DNA from: Clostridia bacterium
GTDB lineage: Bacteria > Bacillota > Clostridia > Peptostreptococcales > Anaerovoracaceae
Assembly: GCA_902363595.1 (NCBI GenBank)
Contig: CABJAP010000020.1
Location: forward strand, 1 to 62,475
DNA: 62,475 bases
Reading direction: 5' to 3'
Shown: positions 25,344-33,216 of the stretch, one piece after another
Numbering within the stretch: position 1 is the stretch's first letter
How the letters are laid out: each line of letters opens with the position of its first letter
The notes under the pieces: generated by a model
What the model was told of the DNA's origin: nothing
The model's input: the letters and a program-made list of their open reading frames with translations, nothing else
Databases searched by the model: none
Program-made: the position numbers and the translations under genes

Positions 25344-27300
25344 AACAAATTTTACCGGGTTTGTAAATCAAGCCCATGGAGCAAACCTAGGAAATTCCTG
25401 CGACTGTAATAATTCGACTGACAGCCAGTGCGGCTGCGGCGGGCAGTCGGGGGGAAACTGCGGCTGTGGATGCGGCCAGAGCGGAGACTGCGGGTGCGGA
25501 TGTCCACCGACGCCTCCAAAACCTCCGGTATGCTGTACAGGACCGACCGGCCCAACGGGACCAACCGGCCCTGCAGGGGCAGGCATTACTATTTTAGGAC
25601 ATTACAATTCGTATGAAGAATTGGTTGCTGCTCATCCAGTAGGCTGCATAGGTGATGCGTATATTGTAAATGGTGAGCTATATGTGTGGGATCCGGATAC
25701 CTGCAGATGGAAAAACACCGGAGTTATACAAGGGCCGACCGGCCCGCAGGGACCAGTGGGTCCGCAGGGACCAGAAGGAAGACCAGGCCCAACCGGTGCA
25801 ACAGGTCCAAATGGAGCAACCGGTCCGCAGGGACCAGCTGGCCCTGCAGGAGCTACCGGGGCAACCGGGCCCCAAGGGTTTGCTGGAGTGACTGGAGCCA
25901 CAGGCGCAACCGGTCCGCAGGGGCCGACTGGGCTGCAGGGAGCAACTGGTAACGCAGGCCCGACTGGTGCAACTGGCCCGAGCGGTGCAACCGGTCCGCA
26001 GGGGCCGACTGGGCTGCAGGGAGCAACTGGTAATGCAGGCCCGACCGGTCCAACAGGCCCGAGCGGTGCAACCGGTCCGCAGGGGCCGACTGGGCTGCAG
26101 GGAGTAACTGGTAATGCAGGCCCGACCGGTCCAACAGGCCCGAGCGGTGCAACCGGTCCGCAGGGGCCGACTGGGCTGCAGGGAGTAACTGGTAATGCAG
26201 GCCCGACCGGTCCAACAGGCCCGAGCGGTCCGAGTGGAGCAACAGGGCCCACAGGAGCAAGAGGAGCCACAGGCCCGACCGGTCCAACAGGCCCGACCGG
26301 TCCGACTGGTCCCAGGGGAGATGATGGAACTCCTGGAACAGCAGAAACCATTCAAATACAGAACACAACTACCGGTGAGCCTGGAACAGATGCGCAAGTC
26401 GTTGACGTAGCCGGATCGCCGGACCATGTTCTCGAGTTCATCATTCCAAGAGGCCACACAGGAGCCACGGGCCCAACCGGCCCGACAGGCCAGACAGGAG
26501 CCACTGGAGCCACGGGCCTGCAAGGTATTCAGGGCCAAAGAGGAGATCAAGGTCCAAGAGGTGAACAGGGTCCGGAGGGACCGGAAGGTCCACAGGGCCC
26601 TCAGGGACAGCCAGGACAATTAGGCGCCACTGGAGCAACTGGTCCAACAGGCCCAACCGGAGCCACGGGTCCTGCGGGCGCAGTAGGAGCCACCGGACCA
26701 CAGGGCGATACGGGAGAACCAGGTCCTGCCGCAACCATCCGTATTGGAAATGTAATAACTGGAGATCCGGGTACGGCTGCTGAAGTAATCAATACCGGAA
26801 ATGAGAATGATGCCATCTTTGATTTTATCATTCCCCGCGGAGAACCGGGAGGCGCCGGGATACCTGAAGTGCTGGCGACGATAGATACGACTAATCAGAC
26901 ATCAACTGTTGGAGCACCATTGACCTTCAGTGAAACGCCGCTGATCTCCGGATCAGCAATCACTCACCAGGCAGGATCTGCACAGGTGGAAATTCACCAG
27001 AACGGCGTTTATCAGGCAGCTTTCCACAGCACTGCAGCAGTCAATCCAGGAACTGCTATTCCGGCAACTGTTACTGCACAGCTTTATTTAAACGGAGCCC
27101 CTGTAAGCGGTGCAATTACACGTCACACCTTTGCTTCGACCAATGAAGCTGCGACCTTGTCCTTTAATGTACCGTTCCTGGTGGATGCAGCCCCTTCCAC
27201 AGTGGAAGTTGTAGTTGCGCAGGATGGATTTACGTTTAGTGACCTGGCTTTGACCATTACTCGCTTAGGAGAAGCCACCAATGTCAGAAGCAACGTATAA
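25333..27300 (+). CDS. Collagen-like surface protein (BclA-type)
   Basis: A 655-residue protein in four parts: an N-terminal region with Cys/Gly repeats (residues about 24-60, CGCGG, CGCGCG), a first short GPT run, a small globular insert (about 80-130: [23 protein letters not shown] and [14 protein letters not shown], seen in many phage and exosporium collagens), long Gly-X-Y tracts rich in GPT, GAT and GPQ broken by two copies of an insert with [20 protein letters not shown] / [20 protein letters not shown], and a C-terminal trimerising jelly-roll-like domain ([22 protein letters not shown] to the end). No signal peptide, as in exosporium collagens. The Thr-rich triplets suit O-glycosylation by the upstream enzyme. 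Confidence 0.92.
   Translation: MSYKTNFTGFVNQAHGANLGNSCDCNNSTDSQCGCGGQSGGNCGCGCGQSGDCGCGCPPTPPKPPVCCTGPTGPTGPTGPAGAGITILGHYNSYEELVAAHPVGCIGDAYIVNGELYVWDPDTCRWKNTGVIQGPTGPQGPVGPQGPEGRPGPTGATGPNGATGPQGPAGPAGATGATGPQGFAGVTGATGATGPQGPTGLQGATGNAGPTGATGPSGATGPQGPTGLQGATGNAGPTGPTGPSGATGPQGPTGLQGVTGNAGPTGPTGPSGATGPQGPTGLQGVTGNAGPTGPTGPSGPSGATGPTGARGATGPTGPTGPTGPTGPRGDDGTPGTAETIQIQNTTTGEPGTDAQVVDVAGSPDHVLEFIIPRGHTGATGPTGPTGQTGATGATGLQGIQGQRGDQGPRGEQGPEGPEGPQGPQGQPGQLGATGATGPTGPTGATGPAGAVGATGPQGDTGEPGPAATIRIGNVITGDPGTAAEVINTGNENDAIFDFIIPRGEPGGAGIPEVLATIDTTNQTSTVGAPLTFSETPLISGSAITHQAGSAQVEIHQNGVYQAAFHSTAAVNPGTAIPATVTAQLYLNGAPVSGAITRHTFASTNEAATLSFNVPFLVDAAPSTVEVVVAQDGFTFSDLALTITRLGEATNVRSNV
25903..26226 (+). 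repeat. Four tandem 81-bp repeats within the collagen-like gene
   Basis: Units 25903-25983, 25984-26064, 26065-26145 and 26146-26226 encode the same 27-residue block ([14 protein letters not shown] or [10 protein letters not shown] or P, TGPS). The last two units are almost identical at the DNA level, so the array is young and likely to vary in copy number. Confidence 0.92.
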
Positions 27301-27345
27301 CGTGAAAATAAAAGGATGAGCTAAATCTAATCCTTTAGCATAAAA

Positions 27346-27394
27346 GGGCTGCTCCATGAAGAAAAATGATTTACTTCATGGGGCAGCCCAATTT
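27346..27394 (+). terminator. Bidirectional terminator between collagen-like and P-type ATPase genes
   Basis: A 16-bp stem with one G-U pair (27346-27361 with 27374-27389; GGGCTGCTCCATGAAG against its complement) is followed by AATTTTTA on the plus strand and by CTTTTATG on the minus strand. It closes both converging transcription units. Confidence 0.85.
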
Positions 27395-27476
27395 TTATGA
27401 CGTGGAAAATGCTGACTTTGCCAGGTGTCGCCGGAGTATTCCTTCAAAGAGGCTTGAATAAAGAAACCTGCCAGCT

Positions 27477-29330
27477 TTATAAATTTTTTGTCCGCAGCGC
27501 TCGCATGGAATTAAGGATCGCGATTACAGCCACTCCTACATCCGCAAACACGGCAGCCCACATGGAAGCTAGCCCCAAAGCTCCCAGCACTAGAACGAGA
27601 GCCTTGACCGCTAATGCGAAAACTACGTTTTGCTTAGCAATGGTCAGGGTTTTTCTAGCAATTTTTATAACGACGGAGAGTTTTGAAGGCTGATCATCCA
27701 TAATTACTATATCAGCGGCTTCAATTGCTGCCTCCGAACCGAGTCCACCCATAGCTACTCCAATATCCGCACGAGCCAGAACCGGTGCATCGTTGATCCC
27801 GTCTCCGACAAAAATCACATTTCCCTTTGCTTTTTTTGTCTCAATGATCTCTTCTGCCAATTCGACCTTATCTCCAGGCAAAAGTTCTGCATGAAAAGCA
27901 TCCAGATTAATCGTGTCTGCAACTTTTTGGGCAACCGCCAGCCGGTCACCGGTCAGCATAACCGCAGAACGCACACCGGCATCCTTCAGGCCCTGTATAG
28001 CAGCAGCTGCATCCTTTTTGATGGTGTCAGAGATGGAGATGTAGCCCAAATATTCCTTTTCGTCCGCCAAGTGTACCAGAGTAGCGCTTTCCGTTTCTGG
28101 GAACTCATCGATACCTAAAGAGCGCATCAGCTTACTGTTGCCCGCATAGATTGCTTTGCCATCGATAATCGATTTAACTCCCTTGCCGGAGATTTCTTCA
28201 GCGTCGGATACCCGGCTTTTATCGATTGGTTTTCCGAAGGCCTCTTTGATGGACAGAGAAATCGGATGGTCGGAGTAACTCTCCGCATAAGCGGCCAGCT
28301 CCAGGAATTGATCCCGGTCAAGCTTCAAACTATGCACGTCGGTTACGGAAAAGGTACCCGTAGTGAGTGTGCCAGTTTTATCAAAGATTACCGTATCTAC
28401 GCTGGCAAGGGCCTCCAGATAATTGCTCCCTTTGACCAGAATTCCGCAGCGCGAAGCGCCGCCCACGCCGCCGAAGAAGGCAAGGGGCACGGAAATGACC
28501 AATGCGCACGGACAGGAGATAACCAAGAAGATCAGCGCCCTGGATATCCAATCGCTGAAAGTCTGGCCGGGAATGGCAAGCGGCGGAATGACAGCCATCA
28601 GAGCCGCTGCAATGACCACGATCGGCGTGTAATAACGGGCAAATTTGGTTATGAATTTTTCTACTTTTGCTTTCTTACTGCCGGCGTTTTCCACCATATC
28701 CAGAATTTTGGCGACAGTAGATTGGTCAAATTCACTGCTGACTTTTATTTTAAGAATGCCGGTCAGATTAATGCAGCCGCTGGTAATGGGCTGTTCAGCT
28801 GTCACATCCTGGGGCAGTGATTCGCCGGTCAGAGCAGAAGTGTCCAGAGAAGAATGACCTTCCAGAACGACTCCGTCCAAAGGCACTCGCTCGCCGGGTT
28901 TTACCAGGATAATATCTCCGATGGCGACCTCATAAGGGTCAACCTTCTCTTCATGGCCGTCCTTCAGCAAGTTTGCGTAATCGGGACGGATATCCATGAG
29001 TTCACTGATGGAACCGCGGGACTTGTTAACCGCATATTCTTCAAATATGGTCCCCACCAGATAAAAAAGCATAACGAAAACAGCCTCTTTATAGTCCTTT
29101 AACCCGATGGCACCGATGGTCGCGATGGCCATGAGAAAGTTTTCGTCGAATACCTGACCGTGGCAAATATTGCGAATAGCGGTCAGTAGCGTATCATAGC
29201 CGGCGATTAGATACGAGGCTATGAGGATGATAAAAGCTGCCAGTTCAGGGAGGGGCAGCAGCGCTCCCATAACTAATAGTATGCCCGAGACGGCTGCCCG
29301 TCCCAACTGTATCTTCTGCTTGCGTTTCAT
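27477..29330 (-). CDS. cadA: Zn/Cd/Pb-exporting P-type ATPase
   Basis: A P1B-type ATPase of 617 residues that pumps metal ions out of the cell. Visible motifs: TGES (actuator, ALTGESLPQD), the metal-site CPC in TM6 (VISCPCALVIS), phosphorylation site DKTGTLTTG, HP motif in YSDHPIS, and GDGINDAPVLARADIGVAMG. CPC together with SPC-less TM6 and a C-terminal DVGVAV...LNSMR helix fits the Zn/Cd/Pb group (ZntA/CadA). The usual N-terminal HMA domain is missing and is encoded separately 46 bases upstream. Regulated with the ArsR gene of the same strand. Confidence 0.9.
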   Translation of the reverse strand: MKRKQKIQLGRAAVSGILLVMGALLPLPELAAFIILIASYLIAGYDTLLTAIRNICHGQVFDENFLMAIATIGAIGLKDYKEAVFVMLFYLVGTIFEEYAVNKSRGSISELMDIRPDYANLLKDGHEEKVDPYEVAIGDIILVKPGERVPLDGVVLEGHSSLDTSALTGESLPQDVTAEQPITSGCINLTGILKIKVSSEFDQSTVAKILDMVENAGSKKAKVEKFITKFARYYTPIVVIAAALMAVIPPLAIPGQTFSDWISRALIFLVISCPCALVISVPLAFFGGVGGASRCGILVKGSNYLEALASVDTVIFDKTGTLTTGTFSVTDVHSLKLDRDQFLELAAYAESYSDHPISLSIKEAFGKPIDKSRVSDAEEISGKGVKSIIDGKAIYAGNSKLMRSLGIDEFPETESATLVHLADEKEYLGYISISDTIKKDAAAAIQGLKDAGVRSAVMLTGDRLAVAQKVADTINLDAFHAELLPGDKVELAEEIIETKKAKGNVIFVGDGINDAPVLARADIGVAMGGLGSEAAIEAADIVIMDDQPSKLSVVIKIARKTLTIAKQNVVFALAVKALVLVLGALGLASMWAAVFADVGVAVIAILNSMRALRTKNL

Positions 29331-29376
29331 ATAGAATTACCCCTTTCGATTGCAGATATGTGTCGTGCCGATCAAT

Positions 29377-29595
29377 CTAGCGGACGATTTTGCAGCCGCG
29401 CTCCACTTTCGTAATGGCCTTTTGGGCCAGATCAACGGCTTCGTTGAACTTATCGTCGTCAGCTTCCAGTATTAATCTCTGCGACATAAAATTGATGGTC
29501 GCGCTGTCCACGGAGTCCAGCTTGTTGATGGCAGCTTCCATCTTTGCGGCGCAGTTTGCACAGTCCAGTTCAGATAATTTAAATGACTTTTTCAT
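29377..29595 (-). CDS. Free-standing HMA metal-binding domain protein
   Basis: A 72-residue heavy-metal-associated domain: LSELDCANCAAKMEAAINKL contains the CxxC metal site, and the ferredoxin-like fold continues with SVDSATINFMSQRLIL. It equals the N-terminal domain normally fused to CadA, so it may deliver metal to the ATPase encoded next. A palindrome ATTAAGCAATTGTTTAAT (29621-29638) sits before its ribosome site. Confidence 0.85.
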   Translation of the reverse strand: MKKSFKLSELDCANCAAKMEAAINKLDSVDSATINFMSQRLILEADDDKFNEAVDLAQKAITKVERGCKIVR

Positions 29596-29620
29596 GGTTG
29601 GTTCCTCCTAAAATTAAATG

Positions 29621-29638
29621 ATTAAGCAATTGTTTAAT
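29621..29638 (-). promoter_or_regulatory. ArsR-type operator-like palindrome before the HMA gene
   Basis: ATTAAGCAATTGTTTAAT is palindromic except for one base pair and is preceded by ATTAAATG, as in the stronger site at 30209-30234. It lies between the ArsR stop and the HMA start, so it may be an internal control point. Confidence 0.4.
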
Positions 29639-29654
29639 TAATGCTTAAATTTTT

Positions 29655-30014
29655 TTATCGTTTGCAGTTCATATCAAAGACACTGTCAACGATTTTGTGA
29701 ACGAGATCCGCTTCTTCCGTATCTGCCAGCGTATAATAAGCTTCCTTGCCTTCACGGCGAACCGTCAGCAGCCCGGCCTGCTTCAAAACTCGCAGATGGT
29801 GTGAAACAGCCGGAGAACTCATGTCTATGGCGGCTGCAATGTTGATTACGCATTCTTCACTGTGACACAGAAGCCATAAGATCTTTAACCGAGTTGTATC
29901 ACTGATTAGTTGAAAAGTATTAGAGACTTTTTCAAAGGTGTCCAGTGTGGGCTTATGTTCCAGCAGTTCTAAAGTGTGGCTGCCGTGGTCATGAGGAAGT
30001 GTGGGTTTTGCCAT
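29655..30014 (-). CDS. ArsR/SmtB-family metal-responsive repressor (CadC-like)
   Basis: About 119 residues. The winged helix spans INIAAAIDMSSPAVSHHLRVLKQAGLLTVRREGKEAYYTL, and the preceding ECVINI holds the single Cys of the metal-sensing helix region (LLCHSEECVINI contains two cysteines, as in CadC). A His-rich N-terminus (LPHDHGSHTLELLEHKP) and the C-terminal DEADLVHKIVD-type helix suggest an N-terminal/alpha5 metal site. Start at MAKPTL with AAGGAGG upstream, although the reading frame continues further 5'. It heads the unit with HMA and CadA and probably represses it until Cd, Zn or Pb is bound. Confidence 0.88.
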   Translation of the reverse strand: MAKPTLPHDHGSHTLELLEHKPTLDTFEKVSNTFQLISDTTRLKILWLLCHSEECVINIAAAIDMSSPAVSHHLRVLKQAGLLTVRREGKEAYYTLADTEEADLVHKIVDSVFDMNCKR

Positions 30015-30038
30015 ATCAGATTCCTCCTTTCTTATAAT

Positions 30039-30121
30039 ACAGGAAATATCAATTGCGTAGCATTTCCTGTATTTCAACAAAGTCTACTTCTTTCAAGTAT
30101 CGGCGAAGCCGACTTTGTTAT
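30039..30121 (-). repeat. Palindromic repeat element, copy A
   Basis: About 83 bases made of two hairpins: ACAGGAAAT/ATTTCCTGT, then AACAAAGTC/GACTTTGTT enclosing CTTC/GAAG. It lies in the leader of the ArsR transcript and is followed head-to-tail by copy B. Copy C is at 44167-44251. Confidence 0.8.
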
Positions 30122-30207
30122 AACGTAGGAAATACGATCATCGATATTTCCAGTCTATTGGCCAAGGCTGCTCCTTTTTAAGAATCAGCAACGGCGACTT
30201 AGTCTGC
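30121..30207 (-). repeat. Palindromic repeat element, copy B
   Basis: A diverged second unit: GTAGGAAATACGATCATCGATATTTCC forms the first hairpin (compare GCAGGAAGTATCGTCAAC in copy C), and TTTTTAAGAATCAGC then matches copy C. The second hairpin has decayed. Confidence 0.65.
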
Positions 30208-30208
30208 A

Positions 30209-30269
30209 AACGATTAAATGAATGTTTAATCGTTGTCTATACTATAACTTTTCCGAATTGTTTTGTCAA
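30209..30269 (-). promoter_or_regulatory. Promoter and operator of the arsR-HMA-cadA unit
   Basis: On the minus strand TTGACA (30264-30269) and TATAGT (30241-30246) are 17 bases apart. Right behind the -10 is AACGATTAAA-TGAATG-TTTAATCGTT (30209-30234), a 10-bp perfect inverted repeat around a 6-base spacer, the form of ArsR/SmtB sites. The leader of about 220 bases contains the tandem repeat elements. Confidence 0.75.
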
Positions 30270-30673
30270 GGCTTTTTCATAAAAAATTGCTGGCGCGCTT
30301 GGGTGGGTGAGCGGAGGGGGCAGCAAAGTATCAAGTTTGGCCGCAGGCCCCCTGGTTGCGGGCGTGTGGCCCCCTTCGGAACGTAACGCTCAAGGATTGG
30401 GGGACCACGACGATCACGGTTATTGCGACAACCCCTCCCTCAGGGGAAAAAAGTAAAATCGTTGTTCAAAATTTACGCCGTTTTCAACGACTGCGCCTCG
30501 TCAGATTGGGGATTGACCGGGTTTTGCCCATATCCCGCGGAACCAGCCACTACAACCCCACAATTTTGCGTAAAAAAGCCAAATTTCCAAAAAAATTTTC
30601 CGAGCCAAAGAAAAAACAATTTCATCTGCCGCAGCAACCCAAAACTTGGCGGTTCGCAGCACGCATCGCACCC
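30270..30673. other. Gene-less segment with GC-rich stretches
   Basis: No credible gene: the 130-codon plus-strand frame through it has no ribosome site and a basic, low-complexity product. The left part is G-rich (GGGTGGGTGAGCGGAGGGGG) and then holds GGCCGCAGGCCCCCTGG and a small CCCCT/AGGGG hairpin near 30431-30446. Function unknown. Confidence 0.4.
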
Positions 30674-30692
30674 AAAAAAGTCCGCGGCCGGA
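30674..30692 (-). terminator. Weak terminator of the LysR gene
   Basis: On the minus strand TCCGGCCGCGGA (short stem with one bulge) is followed by CTTTTTT, directly after the LysR stop codon. Confidence 0.4.
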
Positions 30693-30694
30693 AC

Positions 30695-31564
30695 CTAAAA
30701 ATCCAGCTGAGTAATATAGGAAATAAAGGATTTCATAGCAGCGGATAAATATGTATTCTTCTGCCAGAACACATGGACATGGGCCGGCATGGGCCGTTCC
30801 AGCGGGACGCAGCAAATATCCGGATCGTCGGCAAAGATATCTTTATAAATAATCGTGGCCGAATTATTATCGCGGATCATGTAGCGAATGGTGGAAAGCT
30901 GGCTGGAATTCATGATGATATTCAAATCAATGTCCGAGAAAGTGGAACGGATCGATTTGTAATGATAAGACCCTTTAGAAATAATCACCAGAGGAAGGCC
31001 AGACAGCATTTGGGCCGCAATCTTCTTTTGGCTGGCCAAAGGGTGGTCTTTGTTGACCGCCAGCTGCAGCTCAGTGGCAAAGATTTCCTTGGAATCACAA
31101 TTGTTGTAGCAAGTTTCATTCTTGATGCCAAGGAGCAGATCCAGCTCCGCGTTGCCCAGCATTCGAATGCCGTCGATGGTTGCGATCTCAAAGATTTCCA
31201 GCTCAATATTTGGATGTTTTTCATTGAAATCAGGGATGATCTTGCGAAAGAAAAAGGTTCCCATAACAGAAGGCACTCCCAAACGGAGGACCGCCTTTCT
31301 GCCCTTAGATAGATCACAGGCTTTTTCGTAATAGCTTGCAAACTCCTTTAAAAACTGGTTTGTGAGCGTCTGAAAGGCTTCCCCTTCATGGGTTAGGCGA
31401 AGCCGATTGTTGACGCGGGAAAAAAGCTTGTAGCCCAGCTCCGTTTCCAGCCCGTTAATGGCTGCTGTGATCGACGGCTGTGAGATATGACAAGCTTCCG
31501 AAGCTTTGGTTATGCTCCCTTGTCTGCAGACTTCTTCAAAATACCGCAAATGATTAATATTCAT
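30695..31564 (-). CDS. LysR-family transcriptional regulator
   Basis: A 289-residue LTTR. The N-terminal winged helix-turn-helix is MNINHLRYFEEVCRQGSITKASEACHISQPSITAAINGLETELGYKLFSR; the rest is the periplasmic-binding-like effector domain (VLRLGVPSVMGTFFFRKIIPDF onward). Divergent from the AspT-like transporter / CoA-transferase / SucD-like operon with a 257-base intergenic region, the usual arrangement of a LysR activator and its target. A carboxylate such as succinate or a 4-carbon acid is a reasonable guess for the ligand. Confidence 0.9.
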   Translation of the reverse strand: MNINHLRYFEEVCRQGSITKASEACHISQPSITAAINGLETELGYKLFSRVNNRLRLTHEGEAFQTLTNQFLKEFASYYEKACDLSKGRKAVLRLGVPSVMGTFFFRKIIPDFNEKHPNIELEIFEIATIDGIRMLGNAELDLLLGIKNETCYNNCDSKEIFATELQLAVNKDHPLASQKKIAAQMLSGLPLVIISKGSYHYKSIRSTFSDIDLNIIMNSSQLSTIRYMIRDNNSATIIYKDIFADDPDICCVPLERPMPAHVHVFWQKNTYLSAAMKSFISYITQLDF

Positions 31565-31821
31565 AATGGCACCCCCCTAAATTCGAAATATTGAGAAAAT
31601 TCATATCAGATTCCCTTTAACCCTATTTTTTCTGTCAACAGTATAACAGATGATTCTGCTGGAAAACAACTAAATATATAGAACTGTAATCCTAGAAAAA
31701 ACTGAGGGTATTATCAGAATAATCAATTTTTCCTGTGTTATGGATTGTGATATCGTTAACAAAGTAAAACAGCGCTGTAGCTTTAAAACTGCTTGAGAAA
31801 TAAAAATTAGAGGAGGCCTTT

Positions 31822-33201
31822 ATGAGGTTTGAATTTATCAATTTGCTGATGAATCCCTTCATGCTGATGTTTTTCGCCATCGGCACCGGCTTGATTTTCG
31901 GAAAGATTAAATTTGGGAAATTCAGCTTCGGATCTTCAGGAGCCTTGTTTACCGGACTGGTGATCGGCTGGGCTATGTATCAGTACGGCGGACATATTGT
32001 GGCGCAGGGCGAAAGCGCTGCCGGATATGAAGCCGCCAAAACAATGATGGACAATGGAATCATCGATGGAAATTTTTTAGAGATGTCTTTGATCTTTTTC
32101 GTAGCGGCGATCGGGCTGCTGGCGGCCAAGGATATGGGCGTTGTTATACGGAAATACGGTCCTAAATTTGTCGCCCTGGCTGTCATTATCACCTTTGTCG
32201 GTGCACTGGGAAGCTTTGGCGGCATGAAGCTGGTAAAGGAGGCCGGCGCCTATGAATTTTCGGGGGTTTACGTGGGTGCTCTGACCAGCTCGCCGGGCCT
32301 TGGAGCGGCATTGGAAACAGCTGAGGATCATGCAAAATCTGTGGCAGCCGATTATCAGCAGGCATCCCAGGAAGAAAAAGAACATGTTTTGCAGGTGATT
32401 GGAGATGACTCCCTGACTGTGGACAATACACCGGCTCTCACGCCCCAGCAGCAAGACGCATATGTGACCAACGCCACAGGAGGCGTAGCCACCGGATATG
32501 CCATCGCTTATCCCTTCGGCGTTATCATTGTCATCTTTGCCGTCAGCTTCTTTGCCATTATTTTCAGAATGGATCTGAACAAAGAAAAAGAACGCTACAA
32601 ACTGGAAATGAATGAGGCCAGGGGGATGGTCAAGGAAAGAAATATTCCGGTCAGCCCATTCAATATGATCGCCTTCGCGGTGACCTGCGTTGTGGGCTAT
32701 CTGGTTGGGAGCATCGAAATTTATCTCGGCCCTTTGGGATATTTCAGCTTGGGCGCTACCGGAGGAATCCTGATCATGTCCCTTTTGCTGGGTTCCATCG
32801 GCAAGGTCGGCCCTCTTTCCTTCCGAATGGACAACAAAGTAATGGGCATTATCCGCGATATCGCACTGGTATTCTTCCTGTGCATCGTCGGGTTAAAGTA
32901 CGGATATGTGGCCATCAACGCCTTGACCGGATCCGGCGTACTTCTGGCTGTTTCCGCCCTGGTGGTGGGAATAACGGCCATGCTGGTGGGATTCGTTGTC
33001 GGCCGCTATGTGTTCAAGCTGAACTGGGTTGTGCTTTCGGGTGCGATCTGCGGCGGGATGACATCCACACCTGGACTTGGTGCAGCGGTAGACGCTCTGG
33101 AAAGCGATGATCCGGCGGCCGGGTATGGAGCTACTTACCCATTCGCGTTATTATGTATGATCATATTTACAATTATATTAAACCAGTTGCCAATTGTGTA
33201 A
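31822..33201 (+). CDS. AspT/YidE-family carboxylate transporter
   Basis: A 459-residue membrane protein with two homologous halves, each carrying the signature of the aspartate:alanine exchanger family: GALTSSPGLGAALE near residue 153 and GGMTSTPGLGAAVD near residue 415. About 10-12 membrane segments, with a hydrophilic loop at roughly residues 165-215. Members exchange amino or dicarboxylic acids across the membrane. It is the first gene of an operon with a CoA-transferase and an acylating dehydrogenase, 15 bases before the next gene, so uptake of succinate or a related acid is inferred. AGGAGG five bases before the start. Confidence 0.8.
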   Translation: MRFEFINLLMNPFMLMFFAIGTGLIFGKIKFGKFSFGSSGALFTGLVIGWAMYQYGGHIVAQGESAAGYEAAKTMMDNGIIDGNFLEMSLIFFVAAIGLLAAKDMGVVIRKYGPKFVALAVIITFVGALGSFGGMKLVKEAGAYEFSGVYVGALTSSPGLGAALETAEDHAKSVAADYQQASQEEKEHVLQVIGDDSLTVDNTPALTPQQQDAYVTNATGGVATGYAIAYPFGVIIVIFAVSFFAIIFRMDLNKEKERYKLEMNEARGMVKERNIPVSPFNMIAFAVTCVVGYLVGSIEIYLGPLGYFSLGATGGILIMSLLLGSIGKVGPLSFRMDNKVMGIIRDIALVFFLCIVGLKYGYVAINALTGSGVLLAVSALVVGITAMLVGFVVGRYVFKLNWVVLSGAICGGMTSTPGLGAAVDALESDDPAAGYGATYPFALLCMIIFTIILNQLPIV

Positions 33202-33216
33202 TGGAGGTATTCGAAC

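Noticed and set aside
25903..26226. CRISPR array
   Set aside because: The repeats are directly adjacent coding units of a collagen-like protein without spacers, and no cas genes are near.
25632..26351. 239-codon minus-strand frame rich in GPV opposite the collagen-like gene
   Set aside because: The GC-phased Gly-Pro repeats give open frames on both strands; the real gene has ribosome site, start and a folded C-terminal domain.
30356..30748. 130-codon plus-strand frame in the gap before LysR
   Set aside because: No ribosome site, basic low-complexity product, and its end overlaps the LysR gene on the other strand.
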